Positions 1 through 11,860 are shown, counted from the first letter of the stretch. The stretch is 64,000 bases of DNA from Oxyruncus cristatus (GCA_013399855.1 VXAY01007422.1:1-64000), one strand, 5' to 3'. Notes: generated by a model from the letters alone, not told the origin. Translations and numbers: made by a program.

Positions 1-460
1 TTATTATTATTATTATGCTCTGACTCGTGGAATTTGTACCTGCAGGGACTTGGCTGGGTCATTCAAAACACCGAGATTTCTTTCCACACAAAGCCTTCCC
101 TTTCCCTTTGCTTATTCCAAGCGTGTTCTCCTCCCATCTTCCCTTCCCAGCCTCGTCACCTCTGGAAATCACCACAAATTCACGTTGGTGCCGAGTCCCT
201 GAGCCGAGGCTGCCTCTTCCCCTTGGCAGCAAAGCCCCAAATGCCAGGAATTCACGTGGAAACACAACATTACAACTAAATCTGGAGCCACCCCCGATCA
301 GGTCCTGCAGAGCCAGGTTGGTTCAACGCTCCCCCCCCGACCCTGGCACAGAAACAGCTCCTAATTCCTCGTCCTGCTGAAGAGCAGGAGGGGTTGGGCA
401 GTAAGACGTGACCAGGGGTCGTGGCTCTCGGGAAATATCCACAGAAATATTCTCTTCATG

Positions 461-484
461 CAGCATGTGATTAATCACATGCTG
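461..484. repeat. 24-bp perfect palindrome
   Basis: Arms cagcatgtgatt and aatcacatgctg are exact reverse complements with no spacer. Flanking bases do not extend the symmetry. No target duplication or larger element is visible around it. Confidence 0.9.
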
Positions 485-779
485 TTATTCACAGTTCCTG
501 TGGCTGGGAGTTGATGTTTCCCTGCCATCCACAGAGCAGATTGTAGAAAATTAACTTCAGACGAGCTGTTTGGTTCAGGTCGATCGATCCTCTCTGACGA
601 TGCCGATCAAACTCCATCTCCAAACGGACTGCCCACGTCCCTGATTATCCAGAAAGGGGATAAACAACCAGGGAGACTTTCCCTCCATCTGGCAGCAGTT
701 GTTCTGCAGCCTCTTTTCTCTTCCTTTCACCTGAGACAGACGTTTGTCCTGTTATTTAGAAAAATTGAAGCAGAGGGAC

Positions 780-1990
780 TCGTCTGAAGTCCCAGAAATG
801 AGCAGAAACCAAAGAATCCTCAAGGTTGGAAGAGACCTTCAAGATCATCAAGATCATCAAGTGCACTTTGGATGGATGGAAAAGCTGCTTCCCAACACAA
901 ATCAGCACCAAACCACCCTCGTTCCACCTCAGGAGTTTGATCCCAGCACAAGAGCCACTGGTCCTTGAAGCAACACTAATTCATCCCAGAAATGAGCAGA
1001 AACCTCGGAATCCTTAGGGTTGGAAGAGACCTTCAAGATCATAAAATCCAACCATGACCACCTGGAAATGCAGGACACCACTATGTGAAAACCACTGAGC
1101 CAGGTGAGGATTCCAATGATCCTGGAGAGGAAGGTGGATGGTTTTGCAGCTCCACTCACCTCCCCTCTCCAGGCTCAACCAACCAATTTTGGATGGAAAA
1201 GCTGCTCCATTTTCACAATACAAATCAGCACCAAACCACCCTTATTCCACCTCCAGCACAAGAGCCACTGGTCCTTGAAGCAACTCTAATTCATCCCAGA
1301 AATGAGCAGAAACCACAAAATCCTCAAGGCTGGAAGAGACCTTCAAGATCATCAAGTCCACTTTGGATGGAAAAGCTGCTCCTTCATCCCAGTACAGAGA
1401 GGCCCCAAACCACCCTTGTTCCACCTGAGGGGTTTGATCCCAGCACAAGAGCCACTGGCTCTTCGAAGCAACACTCACTCATCCCAGAAATGACCAGAAA
1501 CCACAGAATCCTCAAGGCTGGAAAAGATCTTGAAGATCATTTGGAAAGATCATCCAGGTGGTTGGAAGACCACCATGACCCTTTGGAAAGGCAGGACATC
1601 ACTATGTGAAAACCACTGAGCCACATTAGGTTTCTAACACCCTTCCAAGAGGAAGGTGGATGGTTTTGCATCTCCACTCACCTCCTTTCTCCAGGATGAA
1701 CAGACCAATTCCTCTCCACTTTCAATGGAAAAGCTGCTCCATCTTCCCAACACAAATCAGCACCAAACCACCCTTATTCCACCTCCAGCACAAGAGCCAC
1801 TGGTCCTTGAAGCAACTCTAATTCATCCCATACACTGCTAGAAAGGACCAGAAATCTCAGAACCATCAAGGTTGGAAGAGACCTTCGGGACCATCCGGTC
1901 CAACCATGGCCACTTGGACACACAAGGCACCCCAGTGTGCAAACCCCTGTGCCGGGCTGGGTTTCCAACACCCTTCCGAGACGAAGGGGG
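780..1990. repeat. Degenerate tandem array containing copies of the exon D donor region
   Basis: A core including gagccactggtccttgaag (near 955, 1265, 1795; a variant at 1450) recurs four times. It pairs with a second core, ggatggaaaagctgct, near 875, 1190, 1365 and 1725. CR1-like tails (ggttggaagagacctt) are interspersed. The block ggatggttttgca followed by ccactcacctc occurs at 1136-1162, 1658-1684 and, as the true splice donor side of exon D, at 1989-2015. Spacings of 522 and 331 bp show uneven unit lengths. Confidence 0.8.
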
Positions 1991-2012
1991 ATGGTTTTGC
2001 AGCCCCACTCAC

Positions 2013-2282
2013 CTCTCACGATGATGTTGGTGGACTTCTTGGCGGGGTTGCCGACGTTGTTGTTGGCGATGCAGCTGTAGGTGCCGGCGTCCTCGGCGGC
2101 GATGGCGGGGATGGTCAGGGTGCCCCCGTTCAGCACCGTCTTGTCGGGCAGGACCCCGGCAGACCTGACCCAGGTGAGGCTGGGGCCTGGCTCCCCCCCC
2201 GTGGTCACACACACCAGCGTGATGGCCTCCCCGGGGTTCACCACGATGGGGTCGTCCACGAGGAGCTTGATTGAAGGGGGGG
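2013..2282 (-). CDS. MDGA2: MDGA2 internal exon D: Ig domain 3
   Basis: This 270-bp exon supplies two bases, 89 codons and one trailing base (phase 1). It encodes a whole Ig domain: SIKLLVDDPIVVNPGEA, B-strand Cys in TLVCVTTGG, core Trp in LTWVRS, F-strand motif DAGTYSCIANNNVGNPAKK, and NIIVR at the end. The acceptor is ttgctttgcag; the donor is AGAG|GTGAGT (2007-2012). Compared with the mammalian MDGA2 sequence I remember, exons A to C are almost unchanged, while this exon has several substitutions (for example EPGPS, SAGVLPDK, IAAEDAG) and is very GC-rich. Two near-copies of its donor region lie in the intron just downstream (1136-1162 and 1658-1684). The next exon is before position 1. Confidence 0.95.
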
Positions 2283-2334
2283 CTGCAAAGCAAGAGGAAT
2301 CGTGGAATCACACAAAGGTTTGGGTGGGATCTTA

Positions 2335-2588
2335 AGGATCCCAGAATCACAGAATCCCAGAATCACCTGGGTTGGAAAGGACCTCGGAGATCATCAAGTC
2401 CAACCCTGGATCCACTCCCACCGTGGTTCCCAGCCCATGGCACTGATGTCACATCCAGTCTGTCCTTAAACATCTCCAGGGACACGGACTCCACCCCCTT
2501 CCTGGGCAGCCCATTCCAAGGGCTGAGCACTCTCCATGGAAAAAATTCCTTCCTAATATCCAACCTAAACCTGCCCTGGCAAAGCTTA
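2335..2588 (-). mobile_element. CR1 LINE 3' end
   Basis: Begins with the inverted CR1 terminal 8-mer repeats (agaatcccagaatcac), then gggttggaaaggacctcgga and the body of the subfamily with the attccaagggctgagcact block. 5'-truncated. Confidence 0.85.
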
Positions 2589-2806
2589 AGACCATCTCGT
2601 TCCACCCCCTGCCATGGGCAGGGACACCTTCCACCAGCCCAGGGTGCTCCAACCTGGCCTTGGACACTTCCAGGGATCCAGGGGCAGCCACAGCTTCTCT
2701 GCCCAACCTGGGCCAGGACCTCCCCACCCTCCTAGCCAGCAATTCCTTCCCAATATCCCACCCAAATCCCCCATTTTCCAGTGGGAAGCCATTCCCTGTG
2801 TCCTGG
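2589..2806 (-). mobile_element. CR1 LINE fragment
   Basis: Carries ccatgggcagggacacctt and cacttccagggatccagggg, the diagnostic blocks of the commonest CR1 subfamily here. It directly abuts the preceding CR1 and lacks its own terminal repeats. Confidence 0.85.
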
Positions 2807-2894
2807 CACTCACTGGTTTCTTGGCACAGCTCTGACAGGTTGTTCCAGCAAGGAAAGGGGAGAGACAAAAAGAGACAAACAGGGAGAGTTATAA

Positions 2895-3066
2895 CCAGGG
2901 AATCCCAGAATCCTGGACTGGTTTGGGTTGGAAGGGACCTCCAAGCCCACCCAGTGCCACCCCCTGCCACGGGCAGGGGCACCTTCCACCAGCCCAGGTT
3001 GCTCCAACCCGGCCTTGGACACTTCCAGGGATCCAGGGGCAGCCACAGCTTCTCTGGGCAACCAGA
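2895..3066 (-). mobile_element. CR1 LINE 3' end, short
   Basis: tttgggttggaagggacctc through ggatccaggggcagccacag, cut off after the ctctgggcaacc block. Confidence 0.85.
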
Positions 3067-4199
3067 GGCAGATTGGGATTGATGTGTGGAATCACAGCAG
3101 CCACACTTGGGAAACAACATGGAATGCATGGGATGGGTGCCAGCACAGGGGATTTTAAGCCCTGGAAGAAAGGAATTGGTAAAAAACTTCTTCTTTGGCA
3201 TGAAAAGTGCGTCGTTCTCTTCAAAAGTCAGACCTGCCCACTGTTAACCAGCCCTGACAATCCATCCCCCCCACGAACTGCCAACCGGGAACGAGCTGTA
3301 GAGCTTGAGGAGCTGAACTGGGAGTCATCTCCACTGGAACAGAACCTCTTTGCCCATGGAACAGAAGCTCAACAATCCAGCACAGAGGGGTTTTATCCTG
3401 TACCTCGTGGGAGCTGCAGCTCAAAGGGAATTTCCATAATTTCCATCTAACATCCTATGACGGGAGCACCAAACCAGCACAGGCTGAGGGAAAGATGCTG
3501 CTGCTCCCAGAAAGGAGAAGGGATTAAATCTCCTTCTCTTTTTTTTTTTTACCTTTCCATGAAATATTTGCACGTGATGAAAGAGGAGCCACGGCAGCGC
3601 TCAACATGAAGGGGCAGGGCAGGGCAATTCATTGTGGAATATAAACACAAATAATGGAAATATAAATCACAGAAATATAAAGTCCCACTCTGAGCCGTGA
3701 CATCCTGTGTCATCTCCAGCGAGGGATCCACCCTGGCTGGATTCAGGCTTTGCTCCAAGGCATGCTCTGAACTGCATAAGTGATGAGCCAGTGTATAAAA
3801 AAATAATATATATATATATATTCCTAGTACAGGAAAAGCAGCAATCCTAAATAAAGCCAGGCACGAAGGTGAAGGATTGACATTCAAGGCAAAGAATAGC
3901 AGGAAACGTGGTAATAAAAAAAAAAAAATAGGAAAGGAAATAAAACTGTTACATTCAGAAATCAGATCACTCTCCTCATTATTACAGAGAGAGATATTCC
4001 CGTGTGTTCTGCTTTATGCAGGAATCTTATTTCAATATTAAAGGAATACACACTGATCACTAGAGGCAAATACAAGAGTCAACTCTAAAATCAGAGTTTC
4101 CTTTATTTGGAGTTCACCCAGGACGAATTTGCTTTCTCTGCATTCAGAGAACCCAGGTGGGAAGTGCTTCCTTTATACCTGTCCTAGCACAGAGAGAAC

Positions 4200-4455
4200 A
4201 GGCTGGGGAATCCCAGGATATCCTGAGCTGGAAGGGACCCCCAAGGACTATCCAGTCCAACCCCTGGCCCTGCACAGACACCCCAACAATCCCCCCTGTG
4301 CCCCAGAGGATCATCCAAACCCTCCTGGAGCTCTGGCAGCCTTGGGGCCGTGCCCACTGCCCTGGGGAGCCTGGGCAGTGCCAACCACCCTGTGGGGGAA
4401 GAGCCTTGTCCTGAGATCCAACCTGAGCCTGCCCTGGCACAGCTCCACGTCATCC
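4200..4455 (-). mobile_element. CR1 LINE 3' end, second subfamily
   Basis: Contains cccctggccctgcacagaca and ccccaacaatc, marking a subfamily also seen at 12285-12470 and partly at 33755-33850. Confidence 0.8.
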
Positions 4456-5574
4456 CTTGGGTCCCATCACTGGTCACCAGAAGGAAACCCTTTGGGGGGT
4501 CAGGAGAGCAGAGGTTCACAAGCAAAGCCCTCACTCTTCCAGCTCCTCCTGGCTTGGAACTCTGCAGGTACTTCCCAGCAAGAATTCCTGGGTTCATGCA
4601 ACCGAAGAGCAGAGAAATTTGGCTAAAACTTGGGACAGAAAGCAAGTCAGCTCTGCCAACTGTGTCTCTTTGTTCACGCCCTCACATCCTCCGGCTGGTG
4701 GATCCCTGGTTTGGGATTCCAGCTGGGAAACTGGGCAATGTTTTATGCTCAGGCAGGTTTGCTTGGGTGGAGGGGGAAGGAGCAGGGATCCAGGTATGCC
4801 CTGTGCAACCAGAACTGAGCTCCAGCCCTGCAGGGTCACACCAACCATGGCGAGCACTCAGAGGCTCCTCTTTCTCTCTCCTGGCTGGATTTAAGGGTTT
4901 TTTCCAGGAGCTGCTCTTTGCTCTCCCCAGACACCAAGTCCTGAGTCAGGGAGCAAGAGAACCGGGGCTAAACCTTCCAGACTTCCAGGGCAAGATGAAA
5001 GGCCACCATCAGGCCAGCCTGGTGGGGCAGTTCACCACGGTGGCCTCAGAATCCTCCGGGTGAAAGGGGCCCTTTGCCATCCATGGGGGAGGGAGACGGA
5101 GCAGGGATGGGGTCACAGGGCTGTGACACATCCCTTCCACTCCTCAAAACAGCAAGCACATAAAAATGAGGGTTTGCACGCAGGAATTTCTCTTTACTCA
5201 CATTCCCCTCGATTCCCACCAACCCCAGAGACAAACAAACAGAAATCCAGCAAGAACCTGCCCTGAAAAACCTGGTTTAATGCAAAGAATATAAAGAAAT
5301 TCAGGAAGGTTGTTAAGGATTTCAGTAAATCAAACTCAGTGGAGCATACGAAGGGTCAAATGCCTCTTAGGAAGGGAATATTCACAATATTCACAGCAAC
5401 AATGAGCCATTACTGTGATATTTCTCTGCCTGAATCTCTATAATCTGCATCATGTCACAAAGCACCAATAACTCTGATCCTCTGATTTCCAGCTTTATGG
5501 TACAACTGAGGATGGAACCAACTCTACTGCACTGCTTGCCTGACTTATTGTCCTGGGGATGCTGCCAAATTCCA

Positions 5575-5760
5575 GCCTAGGAATGGAGAGGTTGGAAGTT
5601 TTCTGGTGGTCACTTGGACTTTCTTCCAGGTTCAGCTCCACCACCAGCCCATCTCTGAGGGTACAACCTCCTCTGCCAGTGCAACCAGCACTGACCTCTC
5701 CTCCTTCCATCCATGGGGGAGAACGGGGGGGTCAACACCCCTCTGCTCATGGCCCAAACA
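5575..5760. repeat. Dispersed repeat, copy 1
   Basis: Resembles the reverse complement of 9655-9815. Shared blocks include ggaatggaga, cccatctctgaggg and caacacccctctgctcatgg. It lies beside a CR1 in both places, so it may be an internal CR1 segment or another interspersed family. Confidence 0.6.
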
Positions 5761-5851
5761 GCAGCTGGAGACCTGTGGCTTCTGTCACAGCTCTGAGGGG
5801 CTGTTCCAGCAAGGAACGGGGAGAGAGACAGGGGAGAAGCAGGGAATGAGA

Positions 5852-6475
5852 ATCACAGGAGGGTTTGGGTGGGAAGGGATCTCAAAGCCCATCCAGTGCC
5901 ACCCCTGCCACGGGCAGGGACACCTTCCACCAGCCCAGGTTGCTCCAACCTGGCCTTGGGCACTTCCAGGGATCCAGGGGCAGCCGCAGCTTCTCTGGGC
6001 AACCTTGGCCAGGGCCTGCCCACCCTCCCAGCCAGCAATTCCTTCCCAATCTCCCATCTCTCCCTGTCCTCTGGCAGTGGGAAGCCATTCCCTGTGTCCT
6101 GTCCCTCCATCCCTTGTCCCCAGTCCCTCTCCAGCTCTCCTGGAGCCCCTTTAGGCCCTGCCAGGGGCTCTCAGCTCTCCCTGGAGCCTTCTCTTCTCCA
6201 GGGGAACCCCCCCAGCTCTCCCAGCCTGGCTCCATGTCAGAGGGGCTCCAGCCCTGGCAGCAGCTCCGGGGCCTCCTCTGGACTCTCTCCAGCAGCTCCA
6301 CGTCCTCCTGCTGTTGTTCCCAGGGCTGGAGCAGCTCTGCAGGGGGGTCTCAGCTGAGGGGGCANCTCCACGTCCTCCCTGTGCTGTTCCCAGGCTGGAG
6401 CCGCTCTGCAGGGGGGTCTCCCCTGAGGGGGGCAGAGGGGCCTCACCTGAGGGGGGCAGAGGGGCTTCTGCAGGT
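5852..6475 (-). mobile_element. Long CR1 LINE 3' end with internal single N
   Basis: Extends beyond the usual tail into the ggagcccctttaggccctgc and ctctgcaggggggtctc blocks. A single N at 6365 lies where about 70 bp of the element repeats. Confidence 0.88.
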
Positions 6476-6749
6476 CTGATTTACCAGATAACTCCTCTTT
6501 TTAACTCCTTCTAGGAATTGTTTCCCCTCCCCAAGCAAAGGAACACCTCTCACTGCTCCCCAGGGGGTGTTGCATCAATGCAGCTGAAAAGTCTCCCCAC
6601 GGAGCAGGAACCCAAAGCTGGAGCACGAAAGGAGTGGCCAAGGTACAGGGACAAAGCTCCAGGTGACAGCAGGGACAGTGAACACAGACTGGGCTGCTCT
6701 GGTGGCTGTAAAAATCTCTTTTCCAGGTTTTTTTGAGTAAAGACACATC

Positions 6750-7029
6750 AGGCAAAAAGTGTCTGAGGCAGGGAATGGAGCTCCCTGCCCTGTCAGATCT
6801 GTCCCTGCCCTGCGTTCGGTGACAGCTCCTCTTATCTGCCTCCAGGTATCTCCTCTCAGGAATCTCCCCCTGTGCTTTCCATCCCTCAAAGCCCAAGGAT
6901 TAGGCTCATCCAGACAGGGAAGATTTAGATGGCAGGAGATGGCTGACATCAGTCCTCCCCCTGGGATGAGGATTTACAAATCCATCAGGAGCCCGGGGGT
7001 GGGGATGGGCAGAAAGTGCCACTTTTAAC
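6750..7029 (+). repeat. Inverted repeat, left arm (280 bp)
   Basis: Its reverse complement matches 8841-9128 base for base where I aligned it, apart from an 8-bp insertion (9110-9117) in the right arm. The 1,811-bp spacer contains a CR1. No target duplication flanks the pair, and neither arm belongs to a family I recognise. Confidence 0.92.
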
Positions 7030-7611
7030 GATATTCCCGTGCCAACCTCACACTGATCCCAGTGTTCTGCAAATCCTCTTAGATCCCTTTCAGAAAACTG
7101 AAACTTTGGCCTAATCCTCTCCTGAAAATGGATTTTTTTTCTCTGTTGTAGTTATTTGTGAACTCTGGGGGGCCAAACACCGCACACAGCAGAACTCTGA
7201 ACCCTATGGCTCATCACCAGTGGTTTTTTGGGGGTTTTTTTGGTGCAACCTGGTTAAAAAATGGAACAGGCATTCATAAAGATGACAAGATGATCCAGAG
7301 CAATTATAATAGTTGATGATTATACCAAAATATTGTTGAAGGATTATTAAACCTCATGCTTTAGGGCAGAAAATGTGTCTTTCTTTCTGGCATGGGAGGC
7401 CAGGCTGTCACAGACCTGTCTCTGCACACTCTTTCTGCTCCCTGCTGGAATGTCTCCTGCTGGCTCTTGTTCAGGATGGACATGAGATGTGATCCAAACG
7501 GACAATCCATGTGTTTATCCATCCTTTGCATTTATAAACCATCCAGCAGAACTGAGCTCCAAGAAGGAGAGCCACGATGTGGTCCCACAGCTTGAGCTGG
7601 GATATGAAATG

Positions 7612-8135
7612 CCAGGAGGGTTTGGGTCGGAAGGGATCCTAAACACCATCCCATTGCACCCCCAGGGACACCTTCCACCAGCCCAGGTGGCTCCAACCTG
7701 ACCTTGGACACTTCCAGGGATCCAGGGGCAGCCACAGCTTCCCTGGGCAACCTGGGCCAGGGCCTCCCCACCCTCCCAGCCAGCAATTCCTTCCCAATCT
7801 CCCATCTCTCCCTGCCCTCTGGCACTGGGAAGCCATTCCCTGTGTCCTGTCCCTCCATCCCTTGTCCCCAGTCCCTCTCCAGCTCTCCTGGAGCCCCTTT
7901 AGGCCCTGCCAGGGGCTCTCAGCTCTCCCTGGAGCCTTCTCTTCTCCAGGGGAACCCCCCCAGCTCTCCCAGCCTGGCTCCATGGCAGAGGGGCTCCAGC
8001 CCTGGCAGCAGCTCCGGGGCCTCCTCTGGGCTCTCTCCAGCAGCTCCACGTCCTCCCTGTGCTGGGCACCCCGGGCTGGAGCAGCTCTGCAGGGGGGTCT
8101 CACATGAGGGGGGGCAGAGGGGCACAACCCCCCCC
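7612..8135 (-). mobile_element. Long CR1 LINE 3' end
   Basis: Same subfamily and extent as 5852-6475; sits in the spacer of the inverted repeat. It lacks part of the ccaccccctgccatgggcag block near its 3' end. Confidence 0.88.
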
Positions 8136-8840
8136 TCACCTCACAACACCCAAACCAATGGAGACACGGGAGGTTCTCAGGTATCAAATCCAACAGAGAC
8201 AGAATTCCTAATGCAACCCATCCATCCCTGCCAGAAGGAGTGAGGACTAAATGGAGGTATTATTATGTCAGCCCCAAAGCCACTTCCAAAGCTCCACCCT
8301 GGCTGAGATCTCTCTCAAATGATTCCCAGTCACCCACCAGGATTAACCAGATCTGTGATGGGCCACCCAGGTTTGGCCAGCAAAGCATCTCCCAAGCAGA
8401 ACCTTCACCCCCGAACAGGGATAAAATTCCTTCAGTTCTGAGGAATAATAAAACTCATTATCAAACAATTGCAAGCTTTGGTAAATATTTCCAGGGGCGA
8501 GTGCACAGAACAAGCTTTCCAAGCATCATGTTTGGACCCTGGAGTGGGAACAGCTCAGCGTTCCACGAGCTCTGCATCTTTCCTGCCCTTCAGAAGCCGG
8601 GGTTCCCGAGGGACAGACCCACATTCCGTCCTGGTTGGCTTGGCAGGGCACAAAGAGAGTGGCAGTGCCACTGCAGCCCCTCCCCGCCGGGAACAAGGCT
8701 CCACTCATCCCCAGGGAAAGCATTCACGCCGCAGCTGCAGCCTTTTGAAGGGGCTCCCATTCAGAGGATCTCATGTGCCAGCGTTCCCGCTGCATCCCGG
8801 GATTTCAGAGCCTGCCTGGGAACCCAGCGGTGCCTGGAAT

Positions 8841-9128
8841 GTTAAAAGTGGCACTTTCTGCCCATCCCCACCCCCGGGCTCCTGATGGATTTGTAAATCC
8901 TCATCCCAGGGGGAGGACTGATGTCAGCCATCTCCTGCCATCTAAATCTTCCCTGTCTGGATGAGCCTAATCCTTGGGCTTTGAGGGATGGAAAGCACAG
9001 GGGGAGATTCCTGAGAGGAGATACCTGGAGGCAGATAAGAGGAGCTGTCACCGAACGCAGGGCAGGGACAGATCTGACAGGGCAGGGAGCTCCATTCCCT
9101 GCCTCAGACAGCCTGAAACTTTTTGCCT
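8841..9128 (-). repeat. Inverted repeat, right arm (288 bp)
   Basis: Mirror copy of 6750-7029 with an extra agcctgaa-type 8-mer at 9110-9117. Apparent long reading frames in both arms are simply shared by the duplicated sequence. Confidence 0.92.
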
Positions 9129-9512
9129 AGGACAAACCCCCCTGTTTCCAGTGACAAAGTGCTGCTGGAATGACAGCAGGCCACAGCACACAGCCCTGCT
9201 GGTCAGGGCCCGACAGGGGCTTTAGATCACAGCCACAGCACTGTTCTACCTCTGTGAACATGGGAACACAGGACAAGTCAGGCACTGACGGTGCAGGGAT
9301 GGAGATTGATCATAAAATTAATAATTAATGGCTACAACACACAGCAACCTTCAGAGAGGAATAAACCAGCATGAAACACACTCTGGGCTTGATTAATGAA
9401 CGGGGCAAGAGCTTCTCGATGGAGCACAAAGCAAGGAGTCACTAAGTCATCATTAACACTGGGAGACAGCTGGATGAGGCCAGGCCACCAAGAGCCTTCA
9501 ACACCTCCTTTC

Positions 9513-9655
9513 CCTCAGAAACTGTGGCTGCCCCTGGATCCCTGGAAGTGTCCAAGGCCAGGTTGGAGCAACCTGGGCTGGTGGAAGGTGTCCCTGCTCG
9601 TGGCAGGGGGTGGCACTGGGTGGGCTTCGAGGTCCCTCCCAACCCAAACCATGCC
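9513..9655 (+). mobile_element. CR1 LINE 3' end, short
   Basis: Starts inside the ctgtggctgcccctggatcc block and runs to ccaacccaaaccat; terminal 8-mers are missing. Confidence 0.85.
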
Positions 9656-9890
9656 CTGACCCATGAGCAGAGGGGTGTTGAACCCCCCTTTCCCTCAGCC
9701 CTGGCTGGAAGAAGGAGAGGTCAGGGTTGGTGGCACTGAGAGGGGAGATTGTCCCCTCAGAGATGGGTGAGTGTGGCCACCAGGAAACCTCCAACATCTC
9801 CATTCCCGGGCTGGAATTTGCAGGACGATAAGTTGGACTGGATGGGCTTTAAATTCCCTTTCAACCCAACCCACTCCAGGATCCATTCGA
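9655..9890. repeat. Dispersed repeat copy 2 plus CR1 tail
   Basis: 9655-9815 is related in reverse orientation to 5575-5760. 9820-9890 reads as a plus CR1 tail (ggactggatgggctttaaa, caacccactccaggatcc). Confidence 0.6.
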
Positions 9891-10499
9891 AGATCCCACA
9901 CCGATGTTCACTGAACTTGAAAGAAACCCCTGCTACTGCCTGGGATGGGGGACTGAGACTGGCATTGCACTGGGAAGGAAAAAAGTTCAGTCATTCATGG
10001 AGCAGACAGAGCAAATCACATCATAACTACGGTGAGACAAATACATGTATTTCGAGTGGATATATGGAATTGAGGAAATGTCACAATTCGCTTTAGGGAT
10101 TACTGGAAATGCAAAAGAAAACCAATAATTTAATAGCAATATCAAAGTGGAGGCAGAAAGTCATGTCCTTGACAACTCATTCATCTGTGATGAATAGAAA
10201 TGAAAGGACATAATTTCCTCCAGTTTTGTGCATTATTTGATAGCAGAACTGAGGTAATAGAACATAATTGAATTATACTTTCATTTATGTGTGTGCCTGT
10301 GTGTGTGCAACCATTTCATTTGCAGCCAGGATTCCTTGCAGGAATACAATGCAGATATTCCCAACTATACACAGAATGCACAATCCCTTTCAAGTCAGAG
10401 CAAAGCGAGAAAGCCTCTGAGGTCCCTGAGAGCATCATTTCTGCCCCTGTTTGCTCAGGAGAGTTCAAAAAAGAATTATTGTAATTCCCACATTTTGAA

Positions 10500-10745
10500 T
10501 CAGAATCAGAATCCCAGAATGGTTTGGGTTGGAAGGACCCTCAAAGCCCCTCCAGTGCCCCCCCTGCCATGGGCAGGGACACCTTCCACTATCCCAGGAT
10601 GCTCCAACCTGGCCTTGGACACTTCCAGGGATCCAGGGGCAGCCACAGCTTCTCTGGGCAACCTGGGCCAGGGCCTCCCCACCCTCCCAGCCAGCAATTC
10701 CTTCCCAATCTCCCATCTAAATCTCCCCTCTTCCAGATCCATTTC
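10500..10745 (-). mobile_element. CR1 LINE 3' end
   Basis: agaatcagaatcccagaat terminal repeats, then tttgggttggaaggaccctc and the common body, ending near ttccagatccat. Confidence 0.87.
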
Positions 10746-11114
10746 CCCTCATCCTTTCTGATTTTTTTTTACTCTTATTTTATAGCATAAAACTAAACTT
10801 TCATTGCCCACCCTGCTGCAATAGGGGAGGTTCTTTCTTTTCAACACCTTTTCACTTCCAACACCCCAAATTCCTCCCCCAGAAAAATAAACCCAAGCAG
10901 AAAAAAAAAAACAAACCAAAAAACAAAAAAAACCCACCAAACCTAAAACTGAACAACAATGAAAACCTCTTCCATATTTTTTCCATGCCCATCCTCTGCT
11001 GCCACTGGAAGGTGTCCCTGCAAGGAGTTCTCCAGTTAAACCAAGGGAGAAAAATTGTGCAGAGGCATTTAAAAGGAGCCCTTTGCAGGCTTAGGAGCAG
11101 AATTAACCCCAGAG

Positions 11115-11345
11115 TCACAGGATGGACTCGATGATTCCAGAGGTCTTTTCCAACTGGGTGATGGTCGAGGTTGGAGGCACCTCTGGAGCTCATCTGGTCC
11201 AACCTCCCGCCCAGGTGTGCAGGTTTCCCAGGTGTCCCTTGACTCCCTCTGAGGATGGAGACCCCACGACTCCTCTGGGCAACTTGTCAGCACTTAGTCA
11301 CCTCAAAATGCGCTTTTATAAAGTTCTGCCCAAGCAGTGACCAGT
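11115..11345. mobile_element. CR1-like fragments, back to back
   Basis: ggatggactcgatgattcca and ggtcttttccaac look like a plus CR1 tail. Immediately after, gaggttggaggcacctctgg and catctggtccaacctcc look like a minus tail. Confidence 0.55.
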
Positions 11346-11514
11346 CCAGGAGCTTTTCCCTTCAGGGGAATCTCATTCGGGTGCTGAGTGTGATCCATGG
11401 GCAAAGAGCAGAAAACCTCAAGGTGTAACAACTTCCAGCTCTAAAAAACCCTCAGTATTTAGACATATTAGACAAATACTCACAATATACCTCACCTTTC
11501 TTTTTGTTTTACTT

Positions 11515-11645
11515 GCTCTTTTTCCCATTTCCTTTCCATTTCCCCTAAATCTCCACCACTCCCTTCGAATTTCCACCACTTCCTTTACATTTCCACCATT
11601 TCCTTTCAATCTCCACCACTTCCTTTAAACTTCCCCCACTTCCAG
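11515..11645. repeat. ~20-25 bp pyrimidine-rich minisatellite
   Basis: About five imperfect units of the form cctttcaatttccaccactt. One strand is almost pure C/T with few G. Confidence 0.75.
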
Positions 11646-11769
11646 GGGCGGAGGAAATAAATCCTCAAATCCCAGTTCTTTCTGTCCTTTTTGTTTTGGT
11701 TTGGTTTTGGCTCCACACGTGGAATTCCTGAGATTGTGCATTCCCAGAGCAGCTTTCAAGCACTGGGAG

Positions 11770-11860
11770 CTGTTCAGGGTCAGCACGGAACGGTTTGGGT
11801 TGGAAGGGACCTTGAAGATCACCCGGTTCTAACACACCCCGTCACGGGCAGGATTTAGGG
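11770..11860 (-). mobile_element. CR1 LINE tail, very short
   Basis: ggtttgggttggaagggacc followed by ttgaagatcacccgg and ccgtcacgggcagg, then lost. Confidence 0.75.

Larger units (their letters stand above)
1..2012 (-). other. MDGA2 intron downstream of exon D (partial)
   Basis: Intron following exon D; its far end is outside the window. Positions 1-780 show no gene or recognised element apart from a 24-bp palindrome. Positions 780-1990 are a degenerate tandem array described separately. Confidence 0.85.

Noticed and set aside
6750..9128. DNA transposon with 280-bp terminal inverted repeats
   Set aside because: No target-site duplication, no transposase-like frame in the spacer, and no known family signature.
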